Shown piece by piece: positions 27,958-37,283 of a stretch of 57,112 nucleotides of DNA. This DNA comes from Rickettsiales bacterium (GTDB taxonomy: Bacteria > Pseudomonadota > Alphaproteobacteria > Rickettsiales > UBA6187). A program made the translations under genes and the position numbers. The DNA is taken from contig JAOIVE010000006.1 of assembly GCA_028223895.1 (NCBI GenBank), positions 1-57,112 of the forward strand, given 5' to 3'. How positions within the stretch are numbered: position 1 is the first letter of the stretch; every line of letters starts with the position of its first letter. The notes under the pieces were generated by a model, which saw nothing but the letters and a program-made list of their open reading frames with translations, ran no database searches and was not told the origin of the DNA.

Positions 27958-29613
27958 CTAAATCCTGCTCATAACTTTATCTGTTGATTTATAATTTTTA
28001 TTAGCTTTGTCATATGCATCTTGCAAGACTTTTTCTTCTTTTACAATTTTTAAAGCCGGATCTATAAGTTTTTCCTTAACATATTCATCTTTTCCTTTTT
28101 CAGGAAGATCTCCAAATGCTTCTTTTGCTCTTTTAAGTATAGACTTAAGAAGTTTTGGTATAGTCAAATCATCTCCACCAGACTCTCTTATTTGAATTGC
28201 ACGGGTTGCAGATATAAGCTCCAGAGCTAAAAGGTTAGTTAAATTATTATTTAAAAGCTCAAATGTCTGCCTTGCAGCATGAGGGCCACGTGAATTCTGA
28301 TCTTCTTGCCTACCAGCTTCATGACTTTCAACAGATTCCATTGTTGGCTTGGTAATTAAAGATGATGCTGCCGTCTCCACCATCATCAAACTACTACATA
28401 CCCCAGGTGAATCTGTTAAATATGTAGGCAAATCATCACTGCCACCATCTAGCAAACGATTAGTTCTTTGCTGTGACATATTCATATGAAGAGCAGTACC
28501 AAGAGAAAGATAGTCAAGAGCAACTGCTGGATATTGACCATGGAAATTTCCTGCTGAAATTAACTTTCCATCTTTTGCAATAACAAGAGGGTTATCAGAA
28601 GAGCTATTCATTTCATCTTCTATAATCTTTTCTGCTTCTGCCAAACTTCTTTCGCCTGGGCCAAATACCTGAGGTATGCAACGAAATGAATATGGGTCTT
28701 GCGGCGCTCCACCAGCCTCTTTAATGCCAGGGGCAGTTAGCTCTGTAATAACTTTTGCAACATGTTGCTGTTCTTTATGTTTTTTTACCTCGTGTGCCTC
28801 TTTAGAAAATGCATCTCTATGACCATGAATTGCAACAAGTGATAAAGCCGCAGTTACATGCGCTGCTTTAAAAAGATCCTTTGCCTTCTTAACTGCATGC
28901 GCACCCATTGCAGTTATATATTGAGTTCCATTTATAAGAGCCAGACCCTCTTTTGCCTTAAGCTGATGATTTCCTTCAAAGCCATGTTTTTCCATAACTT
29001 CTTTAGCATCTTCATATTGCTTAGCCTGTGGATTCCACAACTTTCCTTTACCCAATAAATAAGCCGCCGCCATATGCGCAAGAGGGATTAAATCACCAGA
29101 TGCACCAACAGATCCTAAAGACGGTATTTCAGGAGTTATGCCCATATTAAAAGCAGCAACTATGCGCTCTATAGTTTCAGGACATATACCGCTATTTCCA
29201 CGCAATAAAGTATTTATTCTTAAAGCTACCATTGTTCTTGATATTTCAAATGGAAGAGGATCACCTAGTCCTGCAGCATGGGAAATAATTAAATTTTCCT
29301 GCAAAGTATTAAGCTGATCATCTGGAACAACATTTTCATAAAAAACACCAAAACCTGTATTTACACCATAAACAGGTTTTCCTTCTTTTACTATATCATC
29401 AACTACTTGCCTTCCACTAGCAACTTTACCCATCGCCGTTTTAGAAAGCTTAATTTGGGAATCGGGCTCACCAAGAGCAACCGCATCTTCAATTGTCATG
29501 CTATCACCATCTAGCAAAAAGGAGCTTTTTCTAACGAAATTTATAATATTAGAAGATTCTCTTCTGGCTTTTTCTCTTTGCACAAAAGATTGCGAAGATT
29601 CAGTACTGCTCAC
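27958..29613 (-). CDS. aromatic amino acid ammonia-lyase (histidine ammonia-lyase-like)
   Basis: Non-oxidative deamination of an aromatic amino acid using an autocatalytic MIO group. The MIO triad A171-S172-G173 is in GSVGASGDLIPLAH; Y82 lies in VYGVNTGFGVF; H112 in ENLIISHAAGLGD is the position that is His in histidine and tyrosine lyases; RQEDQNSRG resembles the HAL QEDH region but with Gln in place of His. 551 residues, about 40 longer than typical HutH, with an N-terminal extension. GTG start after GAGGAAC. No hutU, hutI or hutG beside it, so the substrate (His, Tyr or Phe) is open; I leave out a gene symbol. Confidence 0.85.
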   Translation of the reverse strand: MSSTESSQSFVQREKARRESSNIINFVRKSSFLLDGDSMTIEDAVALGEPDSQIKLSKTAMGKVASGRQVVDDIVKEGKPVYGVNTGFGVFYENVVPDDQLNTLQENLIISHAAGLGDPLPFEISRTMVALRINTLLRGNSGICPETIERIVAAFNMGITPEIPSLGSVGASGDLIPLAHMAAAYLLGKGKLWNPQAKQYEDAKEVMEKHGFEGNHQLKAKEGLALINGTQYITAMGAHAVKKAKDLFKAAHVTAALSLVAIHGHRDAFSKEAHEVKKHKEQQHVAKVITELTAPGIKEAGGAPQDPYSFRCIPQVFGPGERSLAEAEKIIEDEMNSSSDNPLVIAKDGKLISAGNFHGQYPAVALDYLSLGTALHMNMSQQRTNRLLDGGSDDLPTYLTDSPGVCSSLMMVETAASSLITKPTMESVESHEAGRQEDQNSRGPHAARQTFELLNNNLTNLLALELISATRAIQIRESGGDDLTIPKLLKSILKRAKEAFGDLPEKGKDEYVKEKLIDPALKIVKEEKVLQDAYDKANKNYKSTDKVMSRI

Positions 29614-29672
29614 TATTAGTTCCTCATATTATTTTTTAATTAAACAAGATTGTAACTAATAGTTGAGAAATA

Positions 29673-31004
29673 TTAAGGTTTTTTTACATTACTAAAATAA
29701 ATATTTTTTATCATAATAATAACGAACATCAAGCCACCTACAATAGCCAGAGATCCACCCAAAAAGAACATAGATTTAGCAGCGATACTATCAACGCTGG
29801 CAATGGTTCCCGGAGCTTTACGCAAAGCCCCATATCCACCCATCCATGCAAGACCGGTAATATGGCAAAACTGCCCTACTCCATAAATATATGGCTGCGA
29901 ATTTACAAATCTCCCTCTAAATTCCGCCCCACCTAATTTGGGAAAATAATAATAACATAAACCCATAAATGCGAGCGTTATGCCTACTATAGATCCATGA
30001 TAATGTGCAGGTATAGTCACATTTGTTCCTGAAATCATAAATGCAAGAACACCCCCATATCCAAATAATAATATCGATAAAACCATAACCGACTTTAACA
30101 GGAAGTTTTCACTCTTTTTAAAAATCTTAAATAAAAGCGATATGCCAATTAACGCGGCAGGCAAGCCCATAAAATATCGCATATGGTCAGCAAAAATAGT
30201 TATTGTGTCATATATGGTATCAGAAAATATATAAAATAAAGGAGCTGGCAGAACTGCAAATACATAAAATAAAAATAATAATTTTAAATATTTATCGCCA
30301 ATAGGACATGAATTACCGCAGGCATTACCAAGTAAAAGCCAAACTGATAAAAGTATAGTAGTAAAAACATATTGCAATATATGCCCACCACCCCAAAATA
30401 ATAATTCATAATATTGGTGAGTGCCAACTTCACTTATTTCTGGCAGTTGAATATATGCAATTGCAAAACATATAAATGAAATTACAGTGATGAATGCTCC
30501 TGCATAAAGCCCAAAACTTATTGCATCGCCACCCTTAACATTTTGATATTTTAAAAGAACCAGAACAGACATAGAAAATATCGCCAAAGCAAATAATCCC
30601 AAACCTATAAAAAAGCTTATGTTATCGAGCACTGGCACATAATTATTTTTTATAGGATTACTATGTTCAATAAATGGCGATAAAGCAATTAGCAAAGTGC
30701 CCAAAGCGGCTATATATAATAAGATTTTATTCAATCTCTGATAATTATTCCCAATAAATAAAGTCCACAAAGCAGCCGCTATTGCTGTCATCCATATTAT
30801 AACTGACTGATCAACATGTATAACTAAAGATGTTGCAAAAATATGTTCAACATCAAATTTATCGGCAAAAAATGGCCCTCTTAAAACAACCGGAGGCAAA
30901 GAAAACAAACCTGCTATTGCAAGAGCAGCAACAGCAAGAATTAGCCATAATTTCGTAATTTTTGTAGTAGCAGATGATAGATTTTTTATTTGCGTATTAT
31001 TCAT
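29673..31004 (-). CDS. divergent heme-copper oxidase subunit I homolog
   Basis: Polytopic membrane protein with about 12 hydrophobic segments. Conserved-type histidines, counted from the upstream ATG at 31034: H73 in VIHVDQSVIIW (low-spin heme), H218 in WGGGHILQYV (CuB), H284 in ADHMRYFMGLP, and H344/H346 in IPAHYHGSIVGITLAFMG (heme ligands). The usual HPEVY and HH signatures are altered: no Tyr follows H218 and the HH pair reads DH. I place the start at 31004 because AAAGG is visible upstream; the ATG at 31034 has no ribosome site. Subunits II and III are not adjacent. Divergent from heme A synthase. Activity as an oxidase is uncertain. Confidence 0.75.
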   Translation of the reverse strand: MNNTQIKNLSSATTKITKLWLILAVAALAIAGLFSLPPVVLRGPFFADKFDVEHIFATSLVIHVDQSVIIWMTAIAAALWTLFIGNNYQRLNKILLYIAALGTLLIALSPFIEHSNPIKNNYVPVLDNISFFIGLGLFALAIFSMSVLVLLKYQNVKGGDAISFGLYAGAFITVISFICFAIAYIQLPEISEVGTHQYYELLFWGGGHILQYVFTTILLSVWLLLGNACGNSCPIGDKYLKLLFLFYVFAVLPAPLFYIFSDTIYDTITIFADHMRYFMGLPAALIGISLLFKIFKKSENFLLKSVMVLSILLFGYGGVLAFMISGTNVTIPAHYHGSIVGITLAFMGLCYYYFPKLGGAEFRGRFVNSQPYIYGVGQFCHITGLAWMGGYGALRKAPGTIASVDSIAAKSMFFLGGSLAIVGGLMFVIIMIKNIYFSNVKKP

Positions 31005-31072
31005 AATATTATTGCCTTTAAAATATTCATCCATACATATATAATGCCTGGCAAATATAATAAAGGGCGAAA

Positions 31073-32092
31073 ATGAAAGAAGATAATCAAAAAATTGTAG
31101 CTATATGGTTATTAATATGCTGCGTAATGATTTTTTGCATGGTCATAATTGGCGGCCTTACCAGATTAACTGACTCTGGTCTTTCTATGACAAACTGGCA
31201 TCCTATACATGGCGCCATACCTCCGCTTGACGATAAATCATGGCTTGAAGAATTTGAAAGCTATAGAAAAAGTCCTGAATATAATAAAATAAATTACGGA
31301 ATGACAGTTGACGAATTTAAAGAAATCTTCTGGCTTGAATTCATACATAGATTATTTGGCCGTATTACCGGCATCGTATTTTTAATACCTTTAATATATT
31401 TTATATTTACTAAAAAAGTTACCGGAAAAATATGTCTGAAGCTTACGGGAATATTTTTACTTGGTGGATTGCAAGGCCTCATTGGCTGGTGGATGGTAAA
31501 AAGCGGCCTTAAGGATTCCCCGCATGTCAGCCCGGTCTGGCTGGCATTTCATATGGGATCTGCATGTTTTATCCTTGGATTAACATTATCAATGGCACTT
31601 GGAATTTTATTTAATAAACAAAAAGTTGAAGATAAAAAAACCAAAAATATATCTAATATTGCTTTTTGCGCGGTATTTTTACAGATAATATTAGGAGCGC
31701 TTGTCGCAGGATTAGACGCAGGCCTTATATATAATAGTTTCCCTGATATGAATGGAAAGATGATACCTGATGATATATGGATTTCATCTTTAGCTTTTTA
31801 TAATTTTTTTGAAAACCCTGCATTAGTGCAATTTAATCACAGAATTTTTGCTTATATAACAACCGCGATAATTATATATTTATGGTGGAATTCAAAAAAG
31901 CATAAATCTCTTTATATAATATCCAATATTATGCTTATTACTATAATTGCCCAGGTTGCAATTGGCATACTTACTCTAATACACAGCGTACCAATTTATC
32001 TTGCTTCAATACATCAGGCGGTTGCGGTGCTTTTATTTGCTATGACTTTAGGAATATCTAGGTTATTATGCTCACAAAAGATGAAAAGTTGA
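31073..32092 (+). CDS. ctaA: heme A synthase (Cox15/CtaA)
   Basis: Membrane enzyme converting heme O to heme A for aa3-type cytochrome oxidase. 339 residues with about eight membrane segments; type 2 (Cox15-like) signatures: GGLTRLTDSGLSMTNWHPI near residue 25, EFIHRLFGRITG, LQGLIGWWMVKSGL, AFHMGSACF, FNHRIFAY and SIHQAVAVLL, providing the four heme-ligand His. Weak ribosome site (AAAGGGCG). Divergent from the oxidase-like gene and followed by hemA 48 bases later, grouping heme-related genes. Confidence 0.95.
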   Translation: MKEDNQKIVAIWLLICCVMIFCMVIIGGLTRLTDSGLSMTNWHPIHGAIPPLDDKSWLEEFESYRKSPEYNKINYGMTVDEFKEIFWLEFIHRLFGRITGIVFLIPLIYFIFTKKVTGKICLKLTGIFLLGGLQGLIGWWMVKSGLKDSPHVSPVWLAFHMGSACFILGLTLSMALGILFNKQKVEDKKTKNISNIAFCAVFLQIILGALVAGLDAGLIYNSFPDMNGKMIPDDIWISSLAFYNFFENPALVQFNHRIFAYITTAIIIYLWWNSKKHKSLYIISNIMLITIIAQVAIGILTLIHSVPIYLASIHQAVAVLLFAMTLGISRLLCSQKMKS

Positions 32093-32140
32093 GTGTTTCT
32101 GGGCATATATTCAACTGAAAAGCTATATTAGGGACAGAAT

Positions 32141-33394
32141 ATGACTACTGTAGATTATAAAAAGTTTTTTCAAAAGGCAATCGATCAGGTTGTTGATGAA
32201 GGAAGATATCGTAATTTTACAGATTTAGCACGTCAGGCCGGAGCATTTCCTACTGCAACTAATCACTCAAAAGAAAATGCTGAGGATGTTACATTATGGT
32301 GTAGCAATGACTATTTGGGAATGGGTCAAAATCCAAAAGTTATTTCTGCCATTAAAGAAGCAGCTGAAACTATGGGAGCAGGTGCTGGCGGCACAAGGAA
32401 TATTGGCGGTAATAATCACGCTGTCGTACTTTTAGAAAAAGAACTGGCTGATTTACACGATAAAGAAGCTGCATTAGCATTTGTATGCGGATATGTAGCA
32501 AACGAAGCTACGCTAAGCACTTTGGCTAAAATAATGCCTGGAGCAATAACATTTTCAGATCAGTTTAATCATGCATCGATGATTGAGGGCATAAAAGCTG
32601 GTCGCAGTGAAAAACATATATTTCGCCATAACGATGTTGGGCATCTTGAAGAATTACTACAATCTGTTGATCCTTCACGTCCGAAAATAATTGCTTTTGA
32701 ATCTGTATATTCGATGGATGGCGATATTGCTCCTATTGAAAAAATTTGCGATCTTGCAGATAAATATAACGCAATAACATATCTTGATGAGGTTCATGCT
32801 GTTGGCATGTATGGATCTCGCGGCGGTGGAATTGCCCAAAGAGACGGCATATCAGATCGAGTTACAATCATTCAGGGCACAATGGCCAAAGCATTTGGCT
32901 GTGTTGGAGGATATATAGCAGCTGATGAATTGCTGGTTGATGTTATCCGCAGTTATGCTCCCGGATTTATATTTACAACTGCCATGCCTCCATCTTTGGC
33001 CTCTGGCGCGCAGGCAAGCATCAAACATCTAAAAGAATCAAATGCTGAAAGAAAAGCTCAACAAGAAAGAGTTAGCAAGTTAAAATCTATGCTGCGCCAG
33101 TGTAATATTCCATTTTTAGATAATGAAGCTCATATAATACCTGTTATGGTGGGGGATCCTAATCTTTGCCGCAGAGCTTCTGAGATATTACTCGAAGAAT
33201 ATAAAATATATGTACAATATATAAACTTTCCTACTGTTCCAAGGGGGTCTGAAAGATTACGCATAACTCCTACGCCACTACACAACGATCAAATGATGGA
33301 AAAGCTTGTTGATGCGTTGATAGACGTATTTGACCGCTTAGAGTTACGAAATGTTGATGTTTTGTCTTGCGTTGAGGCACAAAGTAAGCTATAA
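32141..33394 (+). CDS. hemA: 5-aminolevulinate synthase
   Basis: PLP enzyme condensing glycine and succinyl-CoA, first step of heme synthesis by the C4 (Shemin) pathway restricted mainly to alphaproteobacteria and mitochondria. 417 residues. Motifs: [12 protein letters not shown] (about 48-59), [14 protein letters not shown] (about 75-88), [10 protein letters not shown] (PLP pyridine Asp) and the Schiff-base Lys in [22 protein letters not shown] precedes the ATG. The gene is the clearest alphaproteobacterial marker in the window. Confidence 0.97.
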   Translation: MTTVDYKKFFQKAIDQVVDEGRYRNFTDLARQAGAFPTATNHSKENAEDVTLWCSNDYLGMGQNPKVISAIKEAAETMGAGAGGTRNIGGNNHAVVLLEKELADLHDKEAALAFVCGYVANEATLSTLAKIMPGAITFSDQFNHASMIEGIKAGRSEKHIFRHNDVGHLEELLQSVDPSRPKIIAFESVYSMDGDIAPIEKICDLADKYNAITYLDEVHAVGMYGSRGGGIAQRDGISDRVTIIQGTMAKAFGCVGGYIAADELLVDVIRSYAPGFIFTTAMPPSLASGAQASIKHLKESNAERKAQQERVSKLKSMLRQCNIPFLDNEAHIIPVMVGDPNLCRRASEILLEEYKIYVQYINFPTVPRGSERLRITPTPLHNDQMMEKLVDALIDVFDRLELRNVDVLSCVEAQSKL

Positions 33395-33418
33395 GGCTTC
33401 GATTATTTTAAATACACA

Positions 33419-33481
33419 CATGGATATTGGCCGATTCCTTATTGGCTTGAGGTGCCCTTTTAGGGTTTATTTCCATGGAGG
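33419..33481 (+). promoter_or_regulatory. structured leader RNA upstream of rpsB
   Basis: The 155-base gap before rpsB holds a foldable element: CATGGA (33419-33424) pairs with TCCATG (33472-33477), closing two inner hairpins, GCCGAT/ATTGGC (33430-33435 with 33441-33446, one G-U pair) and CCCT/AGGG. A free GGAGG (33477-33481) follows without a nearby start codon. rpsB leaders are known to mediate feedback by protein S2 in other proteobacteria; assignment here is by position and fold only. Confidence 0.45.
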
Positions 33482-33549
33482 ATTAACCTGGATTTTATAT
33501 TAATTTTTGAAAAAAATAAGATCCGCAAAAACTTTAAGGAGAGTATATT

Positions 33550-34560
33550 ATGTCTGCATCTATACCAGACTTTAGCGTAAAAGAATTATTAGAAGCTGGT
33601 GTTCACTTTGGACACAGAACTATGCGTTGGAACCCAAAAATGGCACCATATTTATTTGGCAGCCGCAATGGTATCCACATTATTGACCTTCAGCAAACAG
33701 CTCCATTATTACATAATGCACTTAAAGCAGTTCATGATGTTGTAAGCAAGAATGGTCGCGTTCTTTTTGTTGGTACTAAGCGTCAGGCATCTGATGAAAT
33801 AGCTGAGGCTGCAAAGCGTTGTGGTCAATATTATGTTAACCACCGTTGGTTGGGCGGAATGCTTACTAACTGGAAAACTGTTTCTCGCTCTATCAAAACT
33901 CTTATCGATATTGAAGAAAGACTTGAAGGAAATCTTGAAGGATTAAAGAAAAAAGAGATTTTATCGCTAAGACGTCGCGCTGATAAACTGCAATTATCTT
34001 TGGGCGGAATTCTTGATATGGGTGGAAAGCCTGATTTACTTTTTGTTGTTGATACTAATAAAGAGTCTTTAGCTCTTCAGGAAGCAAGAACATTGGGTGT
34101 TCCGATCATTGCTATATTAGACAGTAACTCTAACCCTGATGGGATTGACTTCCCAATTCCAGGAAATGATGATGCTACTCGTTCTATCAACTTATATTGC
34201 CGCCTGATTTCTGATGCAGCTCTTGCTGGTATTGAAAAAAGTATGGGTGCAGCTGGTGTTGATGCTGGCGCAAGCGCAAATCTTCCTGCGGAAAAAGCAT
34301 CTAAAGCTAATGACAACAAAAAGACTGCGGCAAAAAAAGCAGCTCCTAAGAAGGAAGAAAAAGCTCCTGCGAAAAAAGCTGTAGCTAAGAAAGAAGCTCC
34401 TAAGAAAGAGGAAAAAGCCGAAGATAAAAAAGCAGCTGCAAAACCTGCTGCTAAAAAAGAGGCTCCTAAGAAGGAAGAAAAAGCTGAAGATAAAAAAGAA
34501 GCTGCAAAACCTGCGGCCGCTAAGAAAGCTCCTGCTAAAAAAACTGCAGCTAAAAAATAA
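33550..34560 (+). CDS. rpsB: 30S ribosomal protein uS2 with Lys/Ala-rich tail
   Basis: Small-subunit protein. Residues 1-230 are a standard uS2 ([57 protein letters not shown]). It is 336 residues, some 80-90 longer than usual: residues about 250-336 are an AKP-rich, strongly basic low-complexity tail with two near-copies of [15 protein letters not shown]. The tail resembles histone H1-type sequences and is probably disordered. AAGGAGAG lies before the ATG. Followed by tsf in the usual order. Confidence 0.96.
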   Translation: MSASIPDFSVKELLEAGVHFGHRTMRWNPKMAPYLFGSRNGIHIIDLQQTAPLLHNALKAVHDVVSKNGRVLFVGTKRQASDEIAEAAKRCGQYYVNHRWLGGMLTNWKTVSRSIKTLIDIEERLEGNLEGLKKKEILSLRRRADKLQLSLGGILDMGGKPDLLFVVDTNKESLALQEARTLGVPIIAILDSNSNPDGIDFPIPGNDDATRSINLYCRLISDAALAGIEKSMGAAGVDAGASANLPAEKASKANDNKKTAAKKAAPKKEEKAPAKKAVAKKEAPKKEEKAEDKKAAAKPAAKKEAPKKEEKAEDKKEAAKPAAAKKAPAKKTAAKK

Positions 34561-34635
34561 TTTGATACTTCCCTTAAATTATGAAAATTTTTTAAGGGAA
34601 TTTTCCAACCAATATAATTTGAAGAGGAATATGAT

Positions 34636-35556
34636 ATGTCTACGGTTAGCACTGCTGATATAAAAGAATTACGTGAGAAAACTGGCGCCGGCATGATGGA
34701 TTGCAAAAAGGCACTTGCGGAAAATAACTCTAACATGGAAGAAGCAATTGACTGGTTGCGCAAAAAAGGTATTGCATCTGCTGCTAAAAAAGCAACAAGA
34801 GCTGCTGCTGAAGGTTTGGTTGCTGTTGCAACTAATAAAAACAAAGGAGTTATTATTGAACTTAACTCTGAAACAGACTTTGTTGCCCGCAATGATAAAT
34901 TCCAGGGACTAGCGCTAAATATTGCTAATATCGCTCTTGAAAACACAAGCGATCTGGAAGCTCTTAAAGCTCTTGATGTTCCTGGAACAGGTCGTAATGT
35001 TGAAGGCGAAATTGCAGAATTAATTAGCGTTATTGGTGAAAATATGAATCTACGCCGTACTGCTGAAGTAAATGGCGATATTATTGTTAGCTATATTCAT
35101 AACGCTGTTGCTGAAGGTCTTGGAAAGATCGGAATTATCGTAGCTCTTAAATCTGATGGCGATGAGGAAAAAGTTAAGGAACTTGGAAAGCAGGTTGCCA
35201 TGCATGTTGCAGCTAGCAAACCTGAGTCTCTTGATGTTGATGGTTTGGATCAAACTTTAGTTGAGCGTGAGCGCAATGTTTTAACTGAGCAAGCTAAAGC
35301 ATCCGGCAAACCTGATGAAGTTATTGCTAAAATGATTGAAGGTCGTATCCGTAAATTCTATGCTGAAGTTGTATTGTTAGAGCAGCCTTTTGTTATGGAT
35401 GGCAAAACTGCTGTTAAACAGGTTCTTAAAGATGCTGAAAAAGATATTGGTGCTCCAGTTACTATAACTGGCTATGCTCGCCTGACTCTTGGTGAGGGTG
35501 TTGATAAGAAAGATGAAGATTTTGCAGCTGAGGTTGCAGCAGCAGCAAACGGCTAA
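34636..35556 (+). CDS. tsf: elongation factor Ts
   Basis: Guanine nucleotide exchange factor for EF-Tu. 306 residues: UBA-like N-terminus (IKELREKTGAGMMDCKKAL, residues 9-27), the TDFVARN motif near 80 that contacts EF-Tu, and two core subdomains with HVAASKPE and the C-terminal dimerisation region. GAGGAATATGAT precedes the ATG. It is followed by a strong terminator, so pyrH is probably expressed separately. Confidence 0.97.
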   Translation: MSTVSTADIKELREKTGAGMMDCKKALAENNSNMEEAIDWLRKKGIASAAKKATRAAAEGLVAVATNKNKGVIIELNSETDFVARNDKFQGLALNIANIALENTSDLEALKALDVPGTGRNVEGEIAELISVIGENMNLRRTAEVNGDIIVSYIHNAVAEGLGKIGIIVALKSDGDEEKVKELGKQVAMHVAASKPESLDVDGLDQTLVERERNVLTEQAKASGKPDEVIAKMIEGRIRKFYAEVVLLEQPFVMDGKTAVKQVLKDAEKDIGAPVTITGYARLTLGEGVDKKDEDFAAEVAAAANG

Positions 35557-35570
35557 TTTTATTTATATTA

Positions 35571-35597
35571 AAAGGCGGGTTTTCCCGCCTTTTTTTA
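35571..35597 (+). terminator. rho-independent terminator after tsf
   Basis: AAAGGCGGG (35571-35579), TTTT loop, CCCGCCTTT (35584-35592) and a continuing T-run. A textbook hairpin ending the rpsB-tsf unit. Confidence 0.93.
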
Positions 35598-35669
35598 TGT
35601 CTATTTAATGGATTCTTTATTTTTCTGCCGATAATTATTTATATAAAATAAAATTTTTATAGCAAAAAA

Positions 35670-35877
35670 TTAGAATCTACAGAAGACGTAGTCTTTTTGG
35701 CTTTTTATTTATACTAGGAAATTGAATCGATGTGTATTAAACATACATGAGATGAAAATTGACGAAGAAAAAGTTAGAATCTACAGAAGACGTAGTCTTT
35801 TTGGCTTTTTATTTATACTAGGAAATTGAATCGATGCGTATTAAACATACATGAGATGAAAATTGACGAAGAAGAAA
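35670..35877 (+). repeat. two tandem copies of a 104-bp unit between tsf and pyrH
   Basis: Copy 1 is 35670-35773 and copy 2 is 35774-35877; they differ at only about two or three positions (for example GATGTGTAT versus GATGCGTAT). Each unit contains AAGACGTAGTCTT, a short palindrome, then TTTTTGGCTTTT. The 376-base region 35597-35972 has no credible gene apart from this. Each junction contains an ATG followed by KIDEE codons: the one spanning the copies gives a 25-codon frame, which I regard as too short to call. Near-identity implies recent duplication or selection on the RNA. Confidence 0.9.
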
Positions 35878-35895
35878 TGAAAAGCCAGAAAGACT
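35794..35895 (+). ncRNA. predicted long hairpin formed by the repeat and its 3' flank
   Basis: AGTCTTTTTGGCTTTT in copy 2 (35794-35809) pairs with AAAAGCCAGAAAGACT (35880-35895): 16 pairs, one of them G-U. The same sequence in copy 1 (35690-35705) could pair with the same 3' partner, so two folds compete. It could be a leader of pyrH or a small RNA; no promoter is clear. Confidence 0.4.
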
Positions 35896-35972
35896 GAGTA
35901 ATTTTTGGTTAACAAATATAGCAAATTAGAGTATCACCCTATTTGTAAAAAAAATTATAGGACTGTTGTAAG

Positions 35973-36677
35973 ATGGCTTACAAAAGAATTTTATTGAAAA
36001 TCTCTGGTGAAGCGCTAATGGGAGATGGGTCATTTGGGCATGATTTAAAAACTATTCAGCGTATATGTAGTGAAATAAAAGCTGTTCAGCAATCTAATAC
36101 TCAAATCTGTTTGGTTGTTGGCGGGGGAAATATTTATCGCGGAATTTCTGCTGCGGCAGTTGGCATGGAACGTGCAAGCGCTGATTATATGGGAATGCTG
36201 GCAACTGTTATGAATGCTTTGGCGTTGCAGAATGCTCTTGATGCTATTGATGTGCAAAGCCGGGTTCTTTCGGCAATTCCTATGGCAACTGTTTGCGAGC
36301 CATATATACGTCGTCGTGCGATGCGCCATATGGAAAAAGGACGAGTAGTGATTTTTGCAGCTGGTACTGGTAATCCTTTTTTTACAACTGATACTGCGGC
36401 CTCTTTGCGTGCAGTAGAAATGGGTTGCGATGCTCTGCTTAAAGGCACACAAGTGGATGGCGTTTATTCTGATGATCCAAAGAAAAACAAAAATGCTACC
36501 CGCTATGATAAGCTAACTTACAAGGAAGTTCTGGCAAACGACCTTAAAGTTATGGACGCATCTGCTATTTCTCTTGCACGAGAAAATAATATACCTATCC
36601 TTGTATTTTCTCTTAAGGAACAAGGTGCTCTGGCAAAGGCTGTTGATGGTAGCGGTACTTTTACAATAATAAAATAA
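35973..36677 (+). CDS. pyrH: UMP kinase
   Basis: Phosphorylates UMP to UDP; member of the amino acid kinase fold, unrelated to eukaryotic UMP kinases. 234 residues: [14 protein letters not shown] (4-17), [10 protein letters not shown] (about 49-58), [15 protein letters not shown] (71-85) and the ATP site [13 protein letters not shown]. Typical length. Begins the pyrH-frr-uppS-cdsA-dxr run, whose members are close or overlapping. Upstream is the 104-bp tandem repeat. Confidence 0.97.
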   Translation: MAYKRILLKISGEALMGDGSFGHDLKTIQRICSEIKAVQQSNTQICLVVGGGNIYRGISAAAVGMERASADYMGMLATVMNALALQNALDAIDVQSRVLSAIPMATVCEPYIRRRAMRHMEKGRVVIFAAGTGNPFFTTDTAASLRAVEMGCDALLKGTQVDGVYSDDPKKNKNATRYDKLTYKEVLANDLKVMDASAISLARENNIPILVFSLKEQGALAKAVDGSGTFTIIK

Positions 36678-36695
36678 TTTAAGTGGTAATATAAA

Positions 36696-37253
36696 ATGTC
36701 TAATCAAATTATAAGTGATCTTAAACGCCGTATGGAAGGATCTATTACGGCACTGCAAAATGATTTAAAAGGTTTAAGAACTGGCCGTGCTTCTGCGTCA
36801 TTACTCGAAAGCGTAAATGTTGAAGTTTATGGTAGCAGAATGCCATTAACGCAAGTGGCTACAGTTTCAGTTCCGGAAGCTCGCCTTCTTAATGTTCAGG
36901 TTTGGGATCAAACCAATACTGCCGCTGTTGAAAAAGCAATTGCAAATGCTGGTTTAGGATTAAATCCCCAGGCATCTGGCTCTTTAATAAGAGTTCCACT
37001 ACCTGATTTAAGTGAAGATCGTCGTAAAGAATTATGTAAAGTTTCTGGCCAATATGCAGAAAAAGCAAGAATAGCAATTCGTAATGTTCGTCGCGATGGT
37101 ATGGACTCTCTAAAAAAGCAGGAAAAAGATGGTGAAATATCTCAGGATGAGCAACATAGTGTCGGCGATGAGATACAAAAACTTACGGATAGCTTTATAA
37201 AACAAGTTGATGATACAGCCGCTAAAAAAGAAGAAGATATAATGGCTGTGTAA
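36696..37253 (+). CDS. frr: ribosome recycling factor
   Basis: Splits post-termination ribosomes with EF-G. 185 residues, full length: helical domain I and the small domain, with GLRTGRASASLLESVNVEVYG near residue 25 and DLSEDRRKELCKVSGQYAEKARIAIRNVRRD near 110-140 as hallmarks. It lies 18 bases after pyrH, the common bacterial pairing. Confidence 0.97.
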   Translation: MSNQIISDLKRRMEGSITALQNDLKGLRTGRASASLLESVNVEVYGSRMPLTQVATVSVPEARLLNVQVWDQTNTAAVEKAIANAGLGLNPQASGSLIRVPLPDLSEDRRKELCKVSGQYAEKARIAIRNVRRDGMDSLKKQEKDGEISQDEQHSVGDEIQKLTDSFIKQVDDTAAKKEEDIMAV

Positions 37254-37283
37254 CAGATATTTTCATTTTTCGGTGGTTTACTA

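Noticed and set aside
34077-34946. Long minus-strand frame opposite rpsB and tsf
   Set aside because: Mirror image of the Lys/Ala-rich rpsB tail; composition follows the plus-strand codons and it overlaps two certain genes.
35747-35852. 25-codon frame MKIDEEKVRIYRRRSLFGF and following residues spanning the repeat junction
   Set aside because: Arises wherever two copies abut, is very short and has a poor ribosome site; could be real but not supportable as a gene.
35670-35877. CRISPR array
   Set aside because: Only two copies, directly adjacent with no spacers, and no cas genes nearby.
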